A model generated the notes under the pieces. The model did not search any database. It was not told the origin of the DNA and worked only from the letters and a program-made list of their open reading frames with translations. DNA of 64,000 nucleotides, taken from assembly GCA_965276005.1 (NCBI GenBank), contig OZ254962.1:2232001-2296000 (forward strand), in the 5' to 3' direction. Shown one piece after another: positions 45,994 to 55,000 of the stretch. Position numbers and translations under genes: made by a program. The stretch comes from G965232465 sp965276005 (GTDB lineage Bacteria; Pseudomonadota; Alphaproteobacteria; JAQWUY01). Numbering within the stretch: the first letter of the stretch is position 1; every line of letters begins with the position of its first letter.

Positions 45994-47706
45994 CTAAAAT
46001 AACCGCAACACATTTAGACTGATGTGCTCGTCATCTTCCCACTTTGTTGTGTGTTTGCGGGCCTTAGCATACCCTACTTCCCACTTGTTTTCACCAATAT
46101 TGGTACTGATCCCCAACTTGATAGATCTTGCCCGTGGGTTGGCATTTTCTACCGCTGTGGCGTTGTATACACGACCTGACGCATATGCCACATCCAAAGT
46201 TGGGGAATATCCACGCTCGCCCACCTTTACCGTTTTAAAGGTAAACCCGGTGTTGACAGTCAAACCAGAATCGGCAGACATACCATCACCGACAAAACCG
46301 GCAACCTTGTCCCCCCCCATAAGTGAAAATTTCTGTGAGGACAACACGGATTGCTCATTCGAATATTGTCCATTAACTTTTACATGATGCAGAAATTCTG
46401 CATACGATTTTTTATAATTATACGATGCTTCGAAAATCGGATTGTTGGTAATCGCATTGGCCTTCGAAGGCGGTGTGTTGCCTTCTGTACCCGCTTTTGC
46501 CCCAAATATATCCATGCCAAATTTATAGCTGATCATCACATCGTGTGCGATATTGCCCACCTTCTTGTCATACAGTGCGGTTATACCCGCCGTTGTCAAG
46601 CGGTCTTGGTACTGAAATTGTTCTGTGTTTATGTTGTATGACGCATCTCGTATCACATCAAAATTAAACCGCATGGTAAAGTTGGAATTAAATTTGGTGG
46701 TAACGGGTGTGGTATATGAAATACCATATGAATCGTTGTTTCCTTTGGATTTGGCGTTTTCCGCCGCCACAGACGCCGTGCGGTTTAGCGATGTATACGC
46801 ACCAAATTCCACCCCGTTTACCCACTTTCTATTATAATCCAATTTTACCATACGATAATACACTTCATCCGTTTGTTGCAAAGAAAATATCGAAGCGATT
46901 CGCACTTGTTGCGAATACTGCGGTTGTACCCAGTTAAACATACCTACATACTGTGCCGCATAGCGATTAAATCCGGGTCCCAAGTTGTTTTTAAACGATA
47001 CAAAGTTTACCATTGGATTGTATTTTACCGATACATTCAAATTAAATCCCCCTAGTGCCTTACCCGCACTTACAAACAGTTTCGGTTCAACCCCATAATG
47101 AGATTTTAAGGTCAACAAGCTGCGGTTTAAATCCTCACTGTGCAAGTATTTATCTGATTTTATCTCGTCCCATCCGTTGATAATAAAGGCTTTAATGTCG
47201 GCTTTGACGGAGTCTTTTACATCGTCGCTGTCGGGAAAATCGATCAGTATATTTTCGATGTGTCCGGACACTACATTTAACTTTACCACGGCATCCACAG
47301 CGGTGAATTTTTGTGCCGGCAATATCACCCGTATAAGCGGGTATCCGAATTGCACAACTTTTTGTTCCACTTCACGGCTGATTTTCACAACCTGTTGCAA
47401 AGTCAATGTCTGCCCATTGTACTGCGACAGGGTGTCCGCAACCATCTGTTGTAATTTTGCGGGCGGCGGTGCAGCGTAAATCACATTAAAGTTTTTAACC
47501 GATAACTGGGTCTGGTTGGTTTCCAACGCCCCGTATTCGGCACTGCCCAATGTGGGGATTTGAATATCCTCAGCTTCCGGCAACACGGACTCCAAGTCCT
47601 GTTCCAGATCCTTCGTAATATCCTGCGGATTTACGGCAAACGCCCCTGTATGCAACAGAGCATACACCACAAGCGAAAGCAAAAATCTAGCGATTCTTAA
47701 CCCCAT
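45994..47706 (-). CDS. Two-partner secretion transporter TpsB (ShlB/FhaC type)
   Basis: 570 residues from ATG 47706, chosen because GGAG lies seven bases upstream; 12 more codons are open before it. A signal peptide (FLLSLVVYALLHTGAFA) is followed by a proline-containing linker, POTRA-like domains (QVVKISREVEQKVVQFGYPLI region, residues about 80-230) and a C-terminal 16-strand type barrel ending in LNVLRLF with terminal Phe, as outer-membrane barrels do. It would move TpsA across the outer membrane. A GntR regulator gene lies 140 bases upstream on the same strand. Confidence 0.85.
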   Translation of the reverse strand: MGLRIARFLLSLVVYALLHTGAFAVNPQDITKDLEQDLESVLPEAEDIQIPTLGSAEYGALETNQTQLSVKNFNVIYAAPPPAKLQQMVADTLSQYNGQTLTLQQVVKISREVEQKVVQFGYPLIRVILPAQKFTAVDAVVKLNVVSGHIENILIDFPDSDDVKDSVKADIKAFIINGWDEIKSDKYLHSEDLNRSLLTLKSHYGVEPKLFVSAGKALGGFNLNVSVKYNPMVNFVSFKNNLGPGFNRYAAQYVGMFNWVQPQYSQQVRIASIFSLQQTDEVYYRMVKLDYNRKWVNGVEFGAYTSLNRTASVAAENAKSKGNNDSYGISYTTPVTTKFNSNFTMRFNFDVIRDASYNINTEQFQYQDRLTTAGITALYDKKVGNIAHDVMISYKFGMDIFGAKAGTEGNTPPSKANAITNNPIFEASYNYKKSYAEFLHHVKVNGQYSNEQSVLSSQKFSLMGGDKVAGFVGDGMSADSGLTVNTGFTFKTVKVGERGYSPTLDVAYASGRVYNATAVENANPRARSIKLGISTNIGENKWEVGYAKARKHTTKWEDDEHISLNVLRLF

Positions 47707-47845
47707 GCGACACTCCAACTCTGATCCCGTCCGATAAAACAAGATTCGATTACCTTTCCTAAAATAACATACTCAATAAATATCTTGCAAGACTAATATA
47801 ATACCACTTTATAATTATTTCAAGAGTATATTTTAGAATAGACCA

Positions 47846-48547
47846 TTAATTTATTATGTCTTCGTAAAATGCTTTGGTCGAATCGCTGTATAACCGTCCC
47901 AATAATACACAGTTTCCAGCCACATCGTCGATGGTGTATTGTTGTAACAAAATAGGCGTTTGGGCAGAGACACCCAGATGTTTTTGGCACTCTTCATCGG
48001 GCAACACAGCTTTTAGGTGATTCGTCGATGTGTATAAGCTGTTGCTAAACAGGGAATCGAAGTGGTTGTCCAAGAATTTACGCATTTCTTCCATATTGTT
48101 GGTGTTATCTATTGTACCGAACGAATCTATTTGTACATATACCACTTTGTATAGGGCAATACCCTCGCCCATATGGTGAATGCGTTTTACGGTTATGCAG
48201 TCCGTATCATTACTGGACAATTTTTCTTTGACAAAGTCCGGCGTGGGTGTTTTTTTAATACTCAAATATTGGGTGTATTCCACCGTATGCGACCCGTGAA
48301 TAGTTTTGTGCTTCCAAAACCTTTGAAAATCTACTTTGGCGACAAAAGTCCCCTTACCTTGACGGCGATCTAGTACTTTTTCATCGGTTAAAATATTTAA
48401 TGCTTTGCGAACAGTACCTTGACTGACACCAAGTTCTTCGGCTAGTTCAAATTCATTTGGCAACGAATCGCCGGGATTCCAATACTTATTGGTAATGCGT
48501 TTTAGAATTTCCTGTTTTACTTGTTCGTATAACGGCATCATTAACAT
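47846..48547 (-). CDS. GntR-family regulator, HutC/UTRA subfamily
   Basis: 233 residues. The winged helix has SLPNEFELAEELGVSQGTVR and RRQGKGTFVA at about residues 28-70; the rest matches UTRA effector domains, including ILLQQYTIDD and a C-terminal LYSDSTKAFYEDI. UTRA domains bind small molecules such as sugar derivatives or amino acids. It is transcribed toward tpsB and is the likely regulator of the TPS locus. Confidence 0.85.
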   Translation of the reverse strand: MLMMPLYEQVKQEILKRITNKYWNPGDSLPNEFELAEELGVSQGTVRKALNILTDEKVLDRRQGKGTFVAKVDFQRFWKHKTIHGSHTVEYTQYLSIKKTPTPDFVKEKLSSNDTDCITVKRIHHMGEGIALYKVVYVQIDSFGTIDNTNNMEEMRKFLDNHFDSLFSNSLYTSTNHLKAVLPDEECQKHLGVSAQTPILLQQYTIDDVAGNCVLLGRLYSDSTKAFYEDIIN

Positions 48548-48702
48548 GGTAAAAAAACCTTTCTGTGATACAATTACCTACATTTACAAACCAAAACATC
48601 ACGCATGAAATACGCAACTATCTTAGATGAAATGCAAATAATTTTTTATTAAAAAAGTGAATTGAATATCCCAGAGAAATTGGGCGTATCCATACTAAAA
48701 GA

Positions 48703-48864
48703 AGTGTATAGATTAAAACATATACAGCAGTATTATAACATATTTAATATACACATGCAATAGCGTATTTGATATAAAAATGTCCTTACTGCGAAACATT
48801 AGAGTATACATTAAAACATACACAGGGGTATTGTAGCATATCTCATATAGATATGCAATAGAAA
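48703..48864 (+). repeat. Two imperfect 64-base direct repeats upstream of the GntR gene
   Basis: The copy at 48703-48766 and the copy at 48801-48864 share the framework ATTAAAACATAYACAG, GTATT, ARCATAT and ATGCAATAG. They fill much of the 358-base gap between the GntR gene start and the ABC permease stop. They could be regulator-binding or promoter duplications. Confidence 0.55.
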
Positions 48865-48905
48865 AATTATATAATACTTGATATAGCTAAATTTTGGTCA
48901 GCGGG

Positions 48906-50138
48906 TTACCCATAGTGCAGCTGGTCGACAACCTTTTTGCGTACCACTTTTCGCACCGCAAACATCGATCCAAACGCCCCTAACCCACACATCAGCCCGA
49001 CAATAAATGTCATTGCCCAAATATCAGGTAACAACAGCAATTGATAGGGCAAAGACCGCCCCGGCGGCGGCGGTAACATAATTTCTGAGGTATTGACACC
49101 ATATGTAATCGTCAGTGCCAGTACCAGCCCAATTGCCGACCCCATCATACCAATCATAGACCCTTCGATCATAAAGTTACGGGTTATACGGGAACGGGAA
49201 ATACCAAACGCTCTCAAGGTGCCAATTTCTGATACCCGTTCCAACACCGAAGTACTGAGCACATTATATACGGACACCACCACCACAATCGCCAAGATGA
49301 GCCCCATTACAGAAAAAATGGTTGTATAAATTTGTTGCACTTTTTTAAAAATGGGTACCAATTCGTACCAAGTCTGCGTGCCATTTTTATCGCCAATTAA
49401 CGAATCGATAAGCGGGCGGTGTGTGTCGGTTTGTGTATACTCGTTGAGTTCGACCACTAAGCGGGTAACTTTTTCCACCTCCATCAGCTGTTGGGCAAAT
49501 AGGATGGGGACTCGCATAAACAATCGGTCTTGTTCGGGAATACCGGTGCTATAAATGCCTACAACTGTGGCATCAAGGGCGTTAAATCCGCCATATTGGG
49601 TGGTGCCATACACAAGAAGTGTATCGCCGATGGTAACTTTTAACCGCCGTGCCAGATCTATTGCCAGTTCAATTTGATAGGGGTCGTCCCCTTGAATGCC
49701 CGTACCCTTGATATACGCCCCATAGGTGCTGTCGCCGCGCAGGGCTTTTTCCCGTTTTGTGTCGACCCCTTCGCCGACAAAACTGGTGGTGCCTTCACCG
49801 ACCGATAACAGCCCGGTAAAGTTTATACGGGGGGTTACCAATTTTATGGCGGCTTGCGATTCGAGTGTTTGTATCAAGGTATCGGCTTCGTCGCTGGGAA
49901 TACCGTATTGCAAAGCCGTTTCTTCGAAGTCTTCGATATAGCGGTTGTCCATTACTTGAATATTGCCGGTGCCGCCTTGAATGATGGAATTTTGCAACGA
50001 CCAGAAACTGGACGCCACATATCCTTCGGCACATATCATTGCCGCTGAGGCGATGGCAATGGTTATAACCGCTGTCATCGATCGGCGTTTGTTGCGGCAT
50101 ACACTACGCCATGCTATTTTTATCCATTTGTTCGTCAT
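48906..50138 (-). CDS. Lol-like ABC permease, second copy
   Basis: 410 residues with the MacB/LolE layout: one N-terminal helix, a large periplasmic domain (residues about 45-265) and three C-terminal helices. VSEIGTLRAFGISRSRI is the conserved cytoplasmic loop that contacts the ATPase. It is a clear paralogue of the permease at 53030 (start KIAWRSV.RNKRRSMTAV, NRYIE/TGFEET, LIGDKNGTQTWYEL, MLPPPPGRS in both). A GGAGGAG site precedes the ATG. No intact ATPase gene lies directly upstream, so it probably uses the ATPase at 54252. Confidence 0.88.
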   Translation of the reverse strand: MTNKWIKIAWRSVCRNKRRSMTAVITIAIASAAMICAEGYVASSFWSLQNSIIQGGTGNIQVMDNRYIEDFEETALQYGIPSDEADTLIQTLESQAAIKLVTPRINFTGLLSVGEGTTSFVGEGVDTKREKALRGDSTYGAYIKGTGIQGDDPYQIELAIDLARRLKVTIGDTLLVYGTTQYGGFNALDATVVGIYSTGIPEQDRLFMRVPILFAQQLMEVEKVTRLVVELNEYTQTDTHRPLIDSLIGDKNGTQTWYELVPIFKKVQQIYTTIFSVMGLILAIVVVVSVYNVLSTSVLERVSEIGTLRAFGISRSRITRNFMIEGSMIGMMGSAIGLVLALTITYGVNTSEIMLPPPPGRSLPYQLLLLPDIWAMTFIVGLMCGLGAFGSMFAVRKVVRKKVVDQLHYG

Positions 50139-50215
50139 ATGACTCCTCCGTCAACCAAGTCGATACTATATTTTACATTTTTTGACACTGTACCCAGTGC
50201 ATACCTCCCCTGCGA
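50139..50215 (-). pseudogene. Remnant of the 3' end of a lost ABC ATPase gene
   Basis: The bases before the second permease align with the 3' end of the ATPase gene before the first permease (54252-54330). Shared blocks on the plus strand are CCATTT-TTC-TC, ATTTT.ACATTTTTT.ACA and the GTGC block. The reading frame is destroyed by stops. It shows that the second permease once had its own ATPase partner. Confidence 0.7.
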
Positions 50216-50395
50216 TGTGCTGGAACACCTATTTTAAGGCATCTATGGCACCCATAACAAAAGTTTTCTGTATATTTTGAAACCCTACTTAAAGATATAT
50301 ACTTCCTCTTTTGTCTATGTGTTTACGGCTATCGCCACACTTGTTATACGGGCGATTGTACACTATTATTGGAACTGTATCAAGTGTATTATATA

Positions 50396-50845
50396 TTATT
50401 TATCAATTTTAAATGTTACGGTGGTATCGCCCTGTACCACAAACGATGCTTTGTCAAAACTAGGGGGTAGTAAAATGCCTTGTGCATCGTTGCTAAATCC
50501 ATAGGGTTCTTGGGGAATGCCCAAAAATAAATCCATTTTACCATTTTTATTTATATCTTGATACGCCGCCAACGCATACACGCCATCGGGTATGTCGACA
50601 GTGAAAGTCATTTTATCCAGCACAGCAGGCTTGGACACATCATCGGGGTTGGCAAATATCATATTGCCTTTGTATGGGAAACTGCCCGATGCGTGCCGAG
50701 CATACACAGCCAAATTAACCACACCTTTTGGGGATTGTACATTAGATATATGAACAGTCAGCACCGCCCCATATGCGGCACTTACAGGCAGGACACATAC
50801 GCCCACAAGTAAAACACATATTTTCATAAGTTGTAAAAATGACAT
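50396..50845 (-). CDS. DUF2141 secreted protein, second copy
   Basis: 149 residues. A signal peptide (ICVLLVGVCVLPVSAAYG) precedes a beta-sandwich-like domain with YALAAYQDINKNGKMD and EPYGFSNDAQG, the DUF2141 signature. It is a paralogue of the protein at 55001. Function unknown; the family is often found beside export or surface genes. It heads a two-gene unit with the permease at 48906. GGGAG precedes the ATG. Confidence 0.85.
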   Translation of the reverse strand: MSFLQLMKICVLLVGVCVLPVSAAYGAVLTVHISNVQSPKGVVNLAVYARHASGSFPYKGNMIFANPDDVSKPAVLDKMTFTVDIPDGVYALAAYQDINKNGKMDLFLGIPQEPYGFSNDAQGILLPPSFDKASFVVQGDTTVTFKIDK

Positions 50846-50896
50846 GTGAACTCCCGATAGTTTTATGTGTCCATATCATACTATATTTTCAAACAT

Positions 50897-50932
50897 AAAA
50901 AAACCCCCTTTTTTATGGGTGAAAAAGGGGGG
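50897..50932 (-). terminator. Terminator of the first export operon
   Basis: On the minus strand CCCCCCTTTTT pairs with AAAAAAGGGGG, followed by seven T residues, about 20 bases after the barrel-protein stop. It ends the operon that begins at 55450. Confidence 0.85.
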
Positions 50933-50953
50933 TGGGGGCAATGCGGGATAAAA

Positions 50954-52246
50954 TTAAAAATCTCGGCGGAAGAATATAGTAAACCTGTTGGTATTGACCT
51001 GATAGGTGCCATATTCTGTGCCTGCCCCGCCGGAGTATGTATTGAATTCTGCCCCGATGGAGGTGTTTTCGAAACCTTCATAGTCGGCACTGAACGACCA
51101 AAACGCCGATCTGTCGACCCCGATTCGCACCGATGCGGATAGGTCGTAAACGCCTAGTTCTTTGCTGACATTGCCCCACAGGTATTGTTGCCGTAATCCT
51201 CGGTCGTGTAACAGCGATGAATTCCATGACAAATTGGGGGTGCGTAACGCTGCCCTTGCCCCGCTTAGTCCCTTGTGGGTGTCGACCAAGCCTTTATAAG
51301 TTTGCCATTGTTTGTTGTCCATACCCCGCTGGTCGTGTCCGTACTCCAGCCAGTATTGAAAGTTGTTTTGTGTGGTATATTGCAATCCAAGTATGGCATT
51401 GACATAGGTTTTGCCATCGTTGGCACGGTATGCATCGATGGGGTTGGTTTGGCTGACCAATTGTGAATCGCCGTCGAATACGCCTTTGTGTATCGCCCGC
51501 ATGGTGCCTCTTCTGACAAATGCCGACCCGTACAGTGCTAAGGCGTCTGTTGTTATGTTGCGAAACCCTGCCCCAACGCCTAAGGTGCTTTGGCGGTATT
51601 TTTGTGCTACTAAAGTCACATCGGTGTCTTCGCTGACAAAAGTATTGGCTTTTACGGCTACCGATTGGTATCCGGTGTGATCGACGGGGTTTTCCTGCCG
51701 TTGGTCGCCATTGACATACAAGGTGTACACGGTGTCTCCAGACGGGGCATAATAGCGCACCGCCATACCTAGTACGCCGTTGTCTTCGTTAATGGGGTTG
51801 GACATTTGTACTGTGCGGCTGCTAGGGGAAGCGAATGAGAACGGTGAAAACGCATTGCCGATTTGCCAATTTTCGGTAAATTTACCGACTTTGACACTGA
51901 CCGAATCGCTGACATCAAAATCCCGATATAGGGATTTAATTTGCAGATCCGAATCGACCATTTTTACCGTATCGTCTGCGTTGGCATCGTTTTCTTTAGT
52001 TTCCGACCGCAGGTGGTATACAAACCCTTCTGCTTCGCCAGTAAAGCCCACCCCATAGCGATGTTCTCGTTGCGATATACGGGTATTATTGCCCAGCTCC
52101 TGTTGCCAGATTCCCGTGCGTTGTTGGGTTTCCCGTTGTCCGAAAATATATGTTTCAATCGCCATAGCTTGGCTGGCAACCAGCCCGCCCATACATACGG
52201 CACATATCTTTGTAACAACGGATTTTTGTTTATTATAAAAAGACAT
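50954..52246 (-). CDS. Outer-membrane beta-barrel (porin-like) protein of the export operon
   Basis: 430 residues with a signal peptide (AVCMGGLVASQAMA) and many alternating amphipathic strands; it ends RFTIFFRRDF with terminal Phe, the mark of an outer-membrane barrel. No named porin family is certain. Its place in an operon with an Lol-like ATPase, a permease and an LolA-like carrier suggests it is the outer-membrane exit or acceptor of the exported molecule. AAGGAA precedes the ATG. Confidence 0.75.
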   Translation of the reverse strand: MSFYNKQKSVVTKICAVCMGGLVASQAMAIETYIFGQRETQQRTGIWQQELGNNTRISQREHRYGVGFTGEAEGFVYHLRSETKENDANADDTVKMVDSDLQIKSLYRDFDVSDSVSVKVGKFTENWQIGNAFSPFSFASPSSRTVQMSNPINEDNGVLGMAVRYYAPSGDTVYTLYVNGDQRQENPVDHTGYQSVAVKANTFVSEDTDVTLVAQKYRQSTLGVGAGFRNITTDALALYGSAFVRRGTMRAIHKGVFDGDSQLVSQTNPIDAYRANDGKTYVNAILGLQYTTQNNFQYWLEYGHDQRGMDNKQWQTYKGLVDTHKGLSGARAALRTPNLSWNSSLLHDRGLRQQYLWGNVSKELGVYDLSASVRIGVDRSAFWSFSADYEGFENTSIGAEFNTYSGGAGTEYGTYQVNTNRFTIFFRRDF

Positions 52247-52269
52247 GATATTGTTTCCTTAAATGTAGT

Positions 52270-52310
52270 CCCTCCATATATTATCGAATTTAGGTATAGT
52301 ATATGGAGGG
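52270..52310 (-). promoter_or_regulatory. Intercistronic hairpin between the LolA-like and barrel genes
   Basis: CCCTCCATATA (52270-52280) and TATATGGAGGG (52300-52310) are perfect inverted repeats without a T-tract. It may set the relative mRNA levels of the two genes. Confidence 0.5.
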
Positions 52311-52317
52311 GAGTTAC

Positions 52318-53037
52318 TTATCTGATTTTATCACGCATACCGTCTGGACGGAAATAACGGGCGGGTAGTTTTTTCTCCTCTAGGCTGGTGATATTCATGA
52401 TGGTTTTTTTGTTGTCGATACCGGGGTCTGTGTAGATAATTTGGCTAACCAAATTCCCATCGAAAACATATTTGATTTTTTTAATCATTTTACCACTGGC
52501 GAGGAACGCCTCAGAACGGATTAACCGTGTGGTGTCTTTTGCGAGCCACAGATTAAGCCTGCGATAGGTTGCCTTTTTGGTTTTGGCTTTCAGTTCAAAC
52601 AACAGTTCGCCATTTTCCTCAGCAACAAAAGTCGGGGTATAGTCCGCCGCTAGTCGCAACGATGCCAAGTCCCCGTAAGACGCTTGCCCCATTAACCGCT
52701 GCAGCGGTGTAATCCGCACTGGACGGGACGCCCGTTTGGTCGCTACATACATGCCTTTTTCGATAAGCAGTACTTTTTGTCCTTCGCTGCGTCCGGTTAG
52801 TACATCGACCAAACTTTCTGCGTCATTGGTATGCACCAAGAAGTCTGTCGAATCGTCTAGTTGCCCGTCTTCATAGGATTCCATCGTAACCGTTAAACGA
52901 CTGGCAACATATGGAGATCGCCCGGCATCCGCTTGTTGTAATATCGCCACCGCATCGATGGCAAGGGCTCCGGTGGGCAACACAAATGCTGCCCACAATA
53001 TGGAGAGAGTTTTTATAAATACAAATTTTTTAAACAT
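52318..53037 (-). CDS. Outer-membrane lipoprotein-sorting (LolA-like) protein
   Basis: 239 residues. After a signal peptide (LWAAFVLPTGALA) the protein has the half-barrel pattern of LolA-type carriers linked to ABC and RND exporters: an initial A.AIL..AD, strands SRLTVTMESYEDGQ, VLLIEKGMYVATKR, and LNLWLAKDTTRLIRSEAF. It would carry a lipid or lipoprotein through the periplasm. Its start overlaps the permease stop by eight bases, so translation is coupled. Confidence 0.78.
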   Translation of the reverse strand: MFKKFVFIKTLSILWAAFVLPTGALAIDAVAILQQADAGRSPYVASRLTVTMESYEDGQLDDSTDFLVHTNDAESLVDVLTGRSEGQKVLLIEKGMYVATKRASRPVRITPLQRLMGQASYGDLASLRLAADYTPTFVAEENGELLFELKAKTKKATYRRLNLWLAKDTTRLIRSEAFLASGKMIKKIKYVFDGNLVSQIIYTDPGIDNKKTIMNITSLEEKKLPARYFRPDGMRDKIR

Positions 53038-54259
53038 GGCTTAATTGCTCCACTACTTTTTTGGTTATCACTTTGCGAACCGCCCACATCGATGCCAAGC
53101 CGCCTAATAGTACCATAACACCGCCTATGACTAAGATACCCCGTATTTCAAAGAATATCAACAGCGGATACGGTTGCGACCGTCCGGGGGGTGGGGGTAA
53201 CATAACATCTGCTTGGTTAATGAGTATGTACAAGCCGGTAAACAGTACCACACCCAACAACGATCCTATAACCCCAATAATAAACCCTTCGGTCATAAAG
53301 GTACGAGTGATTCGGGATCGGGATATACCAAACGCCCGCAAGGTACCAATTTCAGCAACCCGTTCCAGCACAGTACTGCTTAACACATTATATACGGATA
53401 GTAACACGACCGAAATGAGAATAATACCCATAAAGGTAAAGATACCGTAGTAAATTTGCTGTACAGATAAGAAATACGGTTCCAATTCATACCATGTTTG
53501 CGTGCCGTTTTTATCGCCTATTAGGCTTTCCAGCGTGGGGCGATAGGTATCCGTTGCGTCCATATCGCTTAGCTGTACCACCAATCGGGTGATTCTGTCC
53601 GCCTCCATTAATTCTTGGGCAAATTCTAGGGGGGCTTTTATTTCAATGGCATCCCGTTCGGGAACGCCGGTGGTATAAATTCCCGCCACAGTGGCATCGA
53701 TAGCGTTAATACCGCCAAATTGGGTGGTGCCAAGCAAGGTTACCACATCGCCCACTTTGACATTTAGTTTGCTTGCCACTTTTTCCGCTAATTCCACTTG
53801 GTAAATGTCATCGCCCCGTGCTTCACGGCCTTGTAAGTACATTCCTGAGGCATTACCCGCCCGCAAGCGGCTTTCCTTTTTTGGATTTACCCCTTGTCCT
53901 TGAAATATGGCGGTGATTTCGCCAAAAGATACCAAGCCGGCAAAGCTGATTCGGGGGAGTACTGAGCGGATCTCCGATTGTGATTCCAGTTTTTGTGTTA
54001 ATGTATCGGCTTCTTCGTTGGGAATACCGAATTCTAGGGGCGTTTCTTCAAAACCGGTGATATAGCGGTTATCCATTATGTGATAATTGCCCGCCCCTCC
54101 TTGTATAATCGAAGTCTTTAACCCCCAAAAGGTAAAAGTTAAAAACCCATATGCGGCAATCATCGCCGCCGCTGCGATAGCGATTGTTAAAACCGCCGTC
54201 ATCGACCGTCTTTTGTTTCTTACAACCGACCGCCATGCTATTTTAAACCATTTATTCAT
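53030..54259 (-). CDS. Lol-like ABC permease, first copy
   Basis: 409 residues, MacB/LolE topology as in its paralogue at 48906: N-terminal helix, periplasmic domain, three C-terminal helices, and the coupling loop VAEIGTLRAFGISRSRI. It overlaps the ATPase gene by eight bases and the LolA-like gene by eight bases. The two permeases could form a heterodimer driven by the single ATPase, like LolC and LolE with LolD. This is inference from paralogy and ATPase loss. Confidence 0.88.
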   Translation of the reverse strand: MNKWFKIAWRSVVRNKRRSMTAVLTIAIAAAAMIAAYGFLTFTFWGLKTSIIQGGAGNYHIMDNRYITGFEETPLEFGIPNEEADTLTQKLESQSEIRSVLPRISFAGLVSFGEITAIFQGQGVNPKKESRLRAGNASGMYLQGREARGDDIYQVELAEKVASKLNVKVGDVVTLLGTTQFGGINAIDATVAGIYTTGVPERDAIEIKAPLEFAQELMEADRITRLVVQLSDMDATDTYRPTLESLIGDKNGTQTWYELEPYFLSVQQIYYGIFTFMGIILISVVLLSVYNVLSSTVLERVAEIGTLRAFGISRSRITRTFMTEGFIIGVIGSLLGVVLFTGLYILINQADVMLPPPPGRSQPYPLLIFFEIRGILVIGGVMVLLGGLASMWAVRKVITKKVVEQLSHV

Positions 54260-54926
54260 CGACGACCTCCCCGTCTACGAGACTAATAATATTTCTAACA
54301 TTTTTTAACAGTGTTTGATCGTGCGTGGAAAATAAGAATGTGGTTTTTAACTTTTCATTCAATTCCAACATCATATCAATCAACTGCATGGTGTTTTTTG
54401 TGTCGAGGCTGGCGGTCGGTTCGTCCGCAAGCACCAATTTGGGCTTGCCCATTAACGACCGTGCCACGCTAACCCGTTGTTGCTGTCCACCGGACAAGCC
54501 CGATGGCATGTTGTGCATGCGATCGGCAAGTCCCACTTGTTCCAACAAATATTCCGCTTGTTGCCGCCGTTCTGCCGCTGGCATCGAACTTTGCATTACC
54601 GACATTTCTACATTTTCCACCGCCGATAACACCGGCAGTAAATTATAATTTTGAAAAATAAAGCCAATGTCATGGCTGCGAATGCGGTTAATTTGTTGTT
54701 GGTCATCGGCGTCTATCAATTCTGTGTCGAAATAATAATCGCCGTTTGTTGCTGTGTCTAGGGTACCGATAATATTTAACAGCGTGGTTTTGCCGGAGCC
54801 ACTGGGCCCACTTACCGCTGTGAACGATCCCTGTTGTACTTGCAAATCCACATTGTTTAATGCCCGTACCTCAATTTCGCCCATTATAAATATTTTATCG
54901 ATACCTTTTAGGTCAATAAGTGCCAT
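54252..54926 (-). CDS. Lol/MacB-type ABC ATPase
   Basis: 224 residues. Walker A GPSGSGKTTLLN, Q-loop FIFQNYNLLP, signature LSGGQQQRVSVARSL, Walker B LVLADEPTASLD and STHD switch are complete. The length and NYNLLPVLSAVENVE segment fit the LolD/MacB group. It is the only intact ATPase in this region, so it probably powers both permeases. AAGGAG precedes the ATG. Confidence 0.93.
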   Translation of the reverse strand: MALIDLKGIDKIFIMGEIEVRALNNVDLQVQQGSFTAVSGPSGSGKTTLLNIIGTLDTATNGDYYFDTELIDADDQQQINRIRSHDIGFIFQNYNLLPVLSAVENVEMSVMQSSMPAAERRQQAEYLLEQVGLADRMHNMPSGLSGGQQQRVSVARSLMGKPKLVLADEPTASLDTKNTMQLIDMMLELNEKLKTTFLFSTHDQTLLKNVRNIISLVDGEVVDE

Positions 54927-54950
54927 GTGTATCTCCTTAAAATTTATTAT

Positions 54951-54980
54951 CAGTGACGAACCTTTTGTGGTTCATCACTG
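54951..54980 (-). promoter_or_regulatory. Intercistronic hairpin between DUF2141 and ATPase genes
   Basis: CAGTGACGAACC and GGTTCATCACTG pair almost perfectly around TTTTGT. It has no T-tract and would favour higher levels of the DUF2141 mRNA than of the transporter mRNA. Confidence 0.55.
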
Positions 54981-55000
54981 GGTTAAAAATGTTGTTTCCG

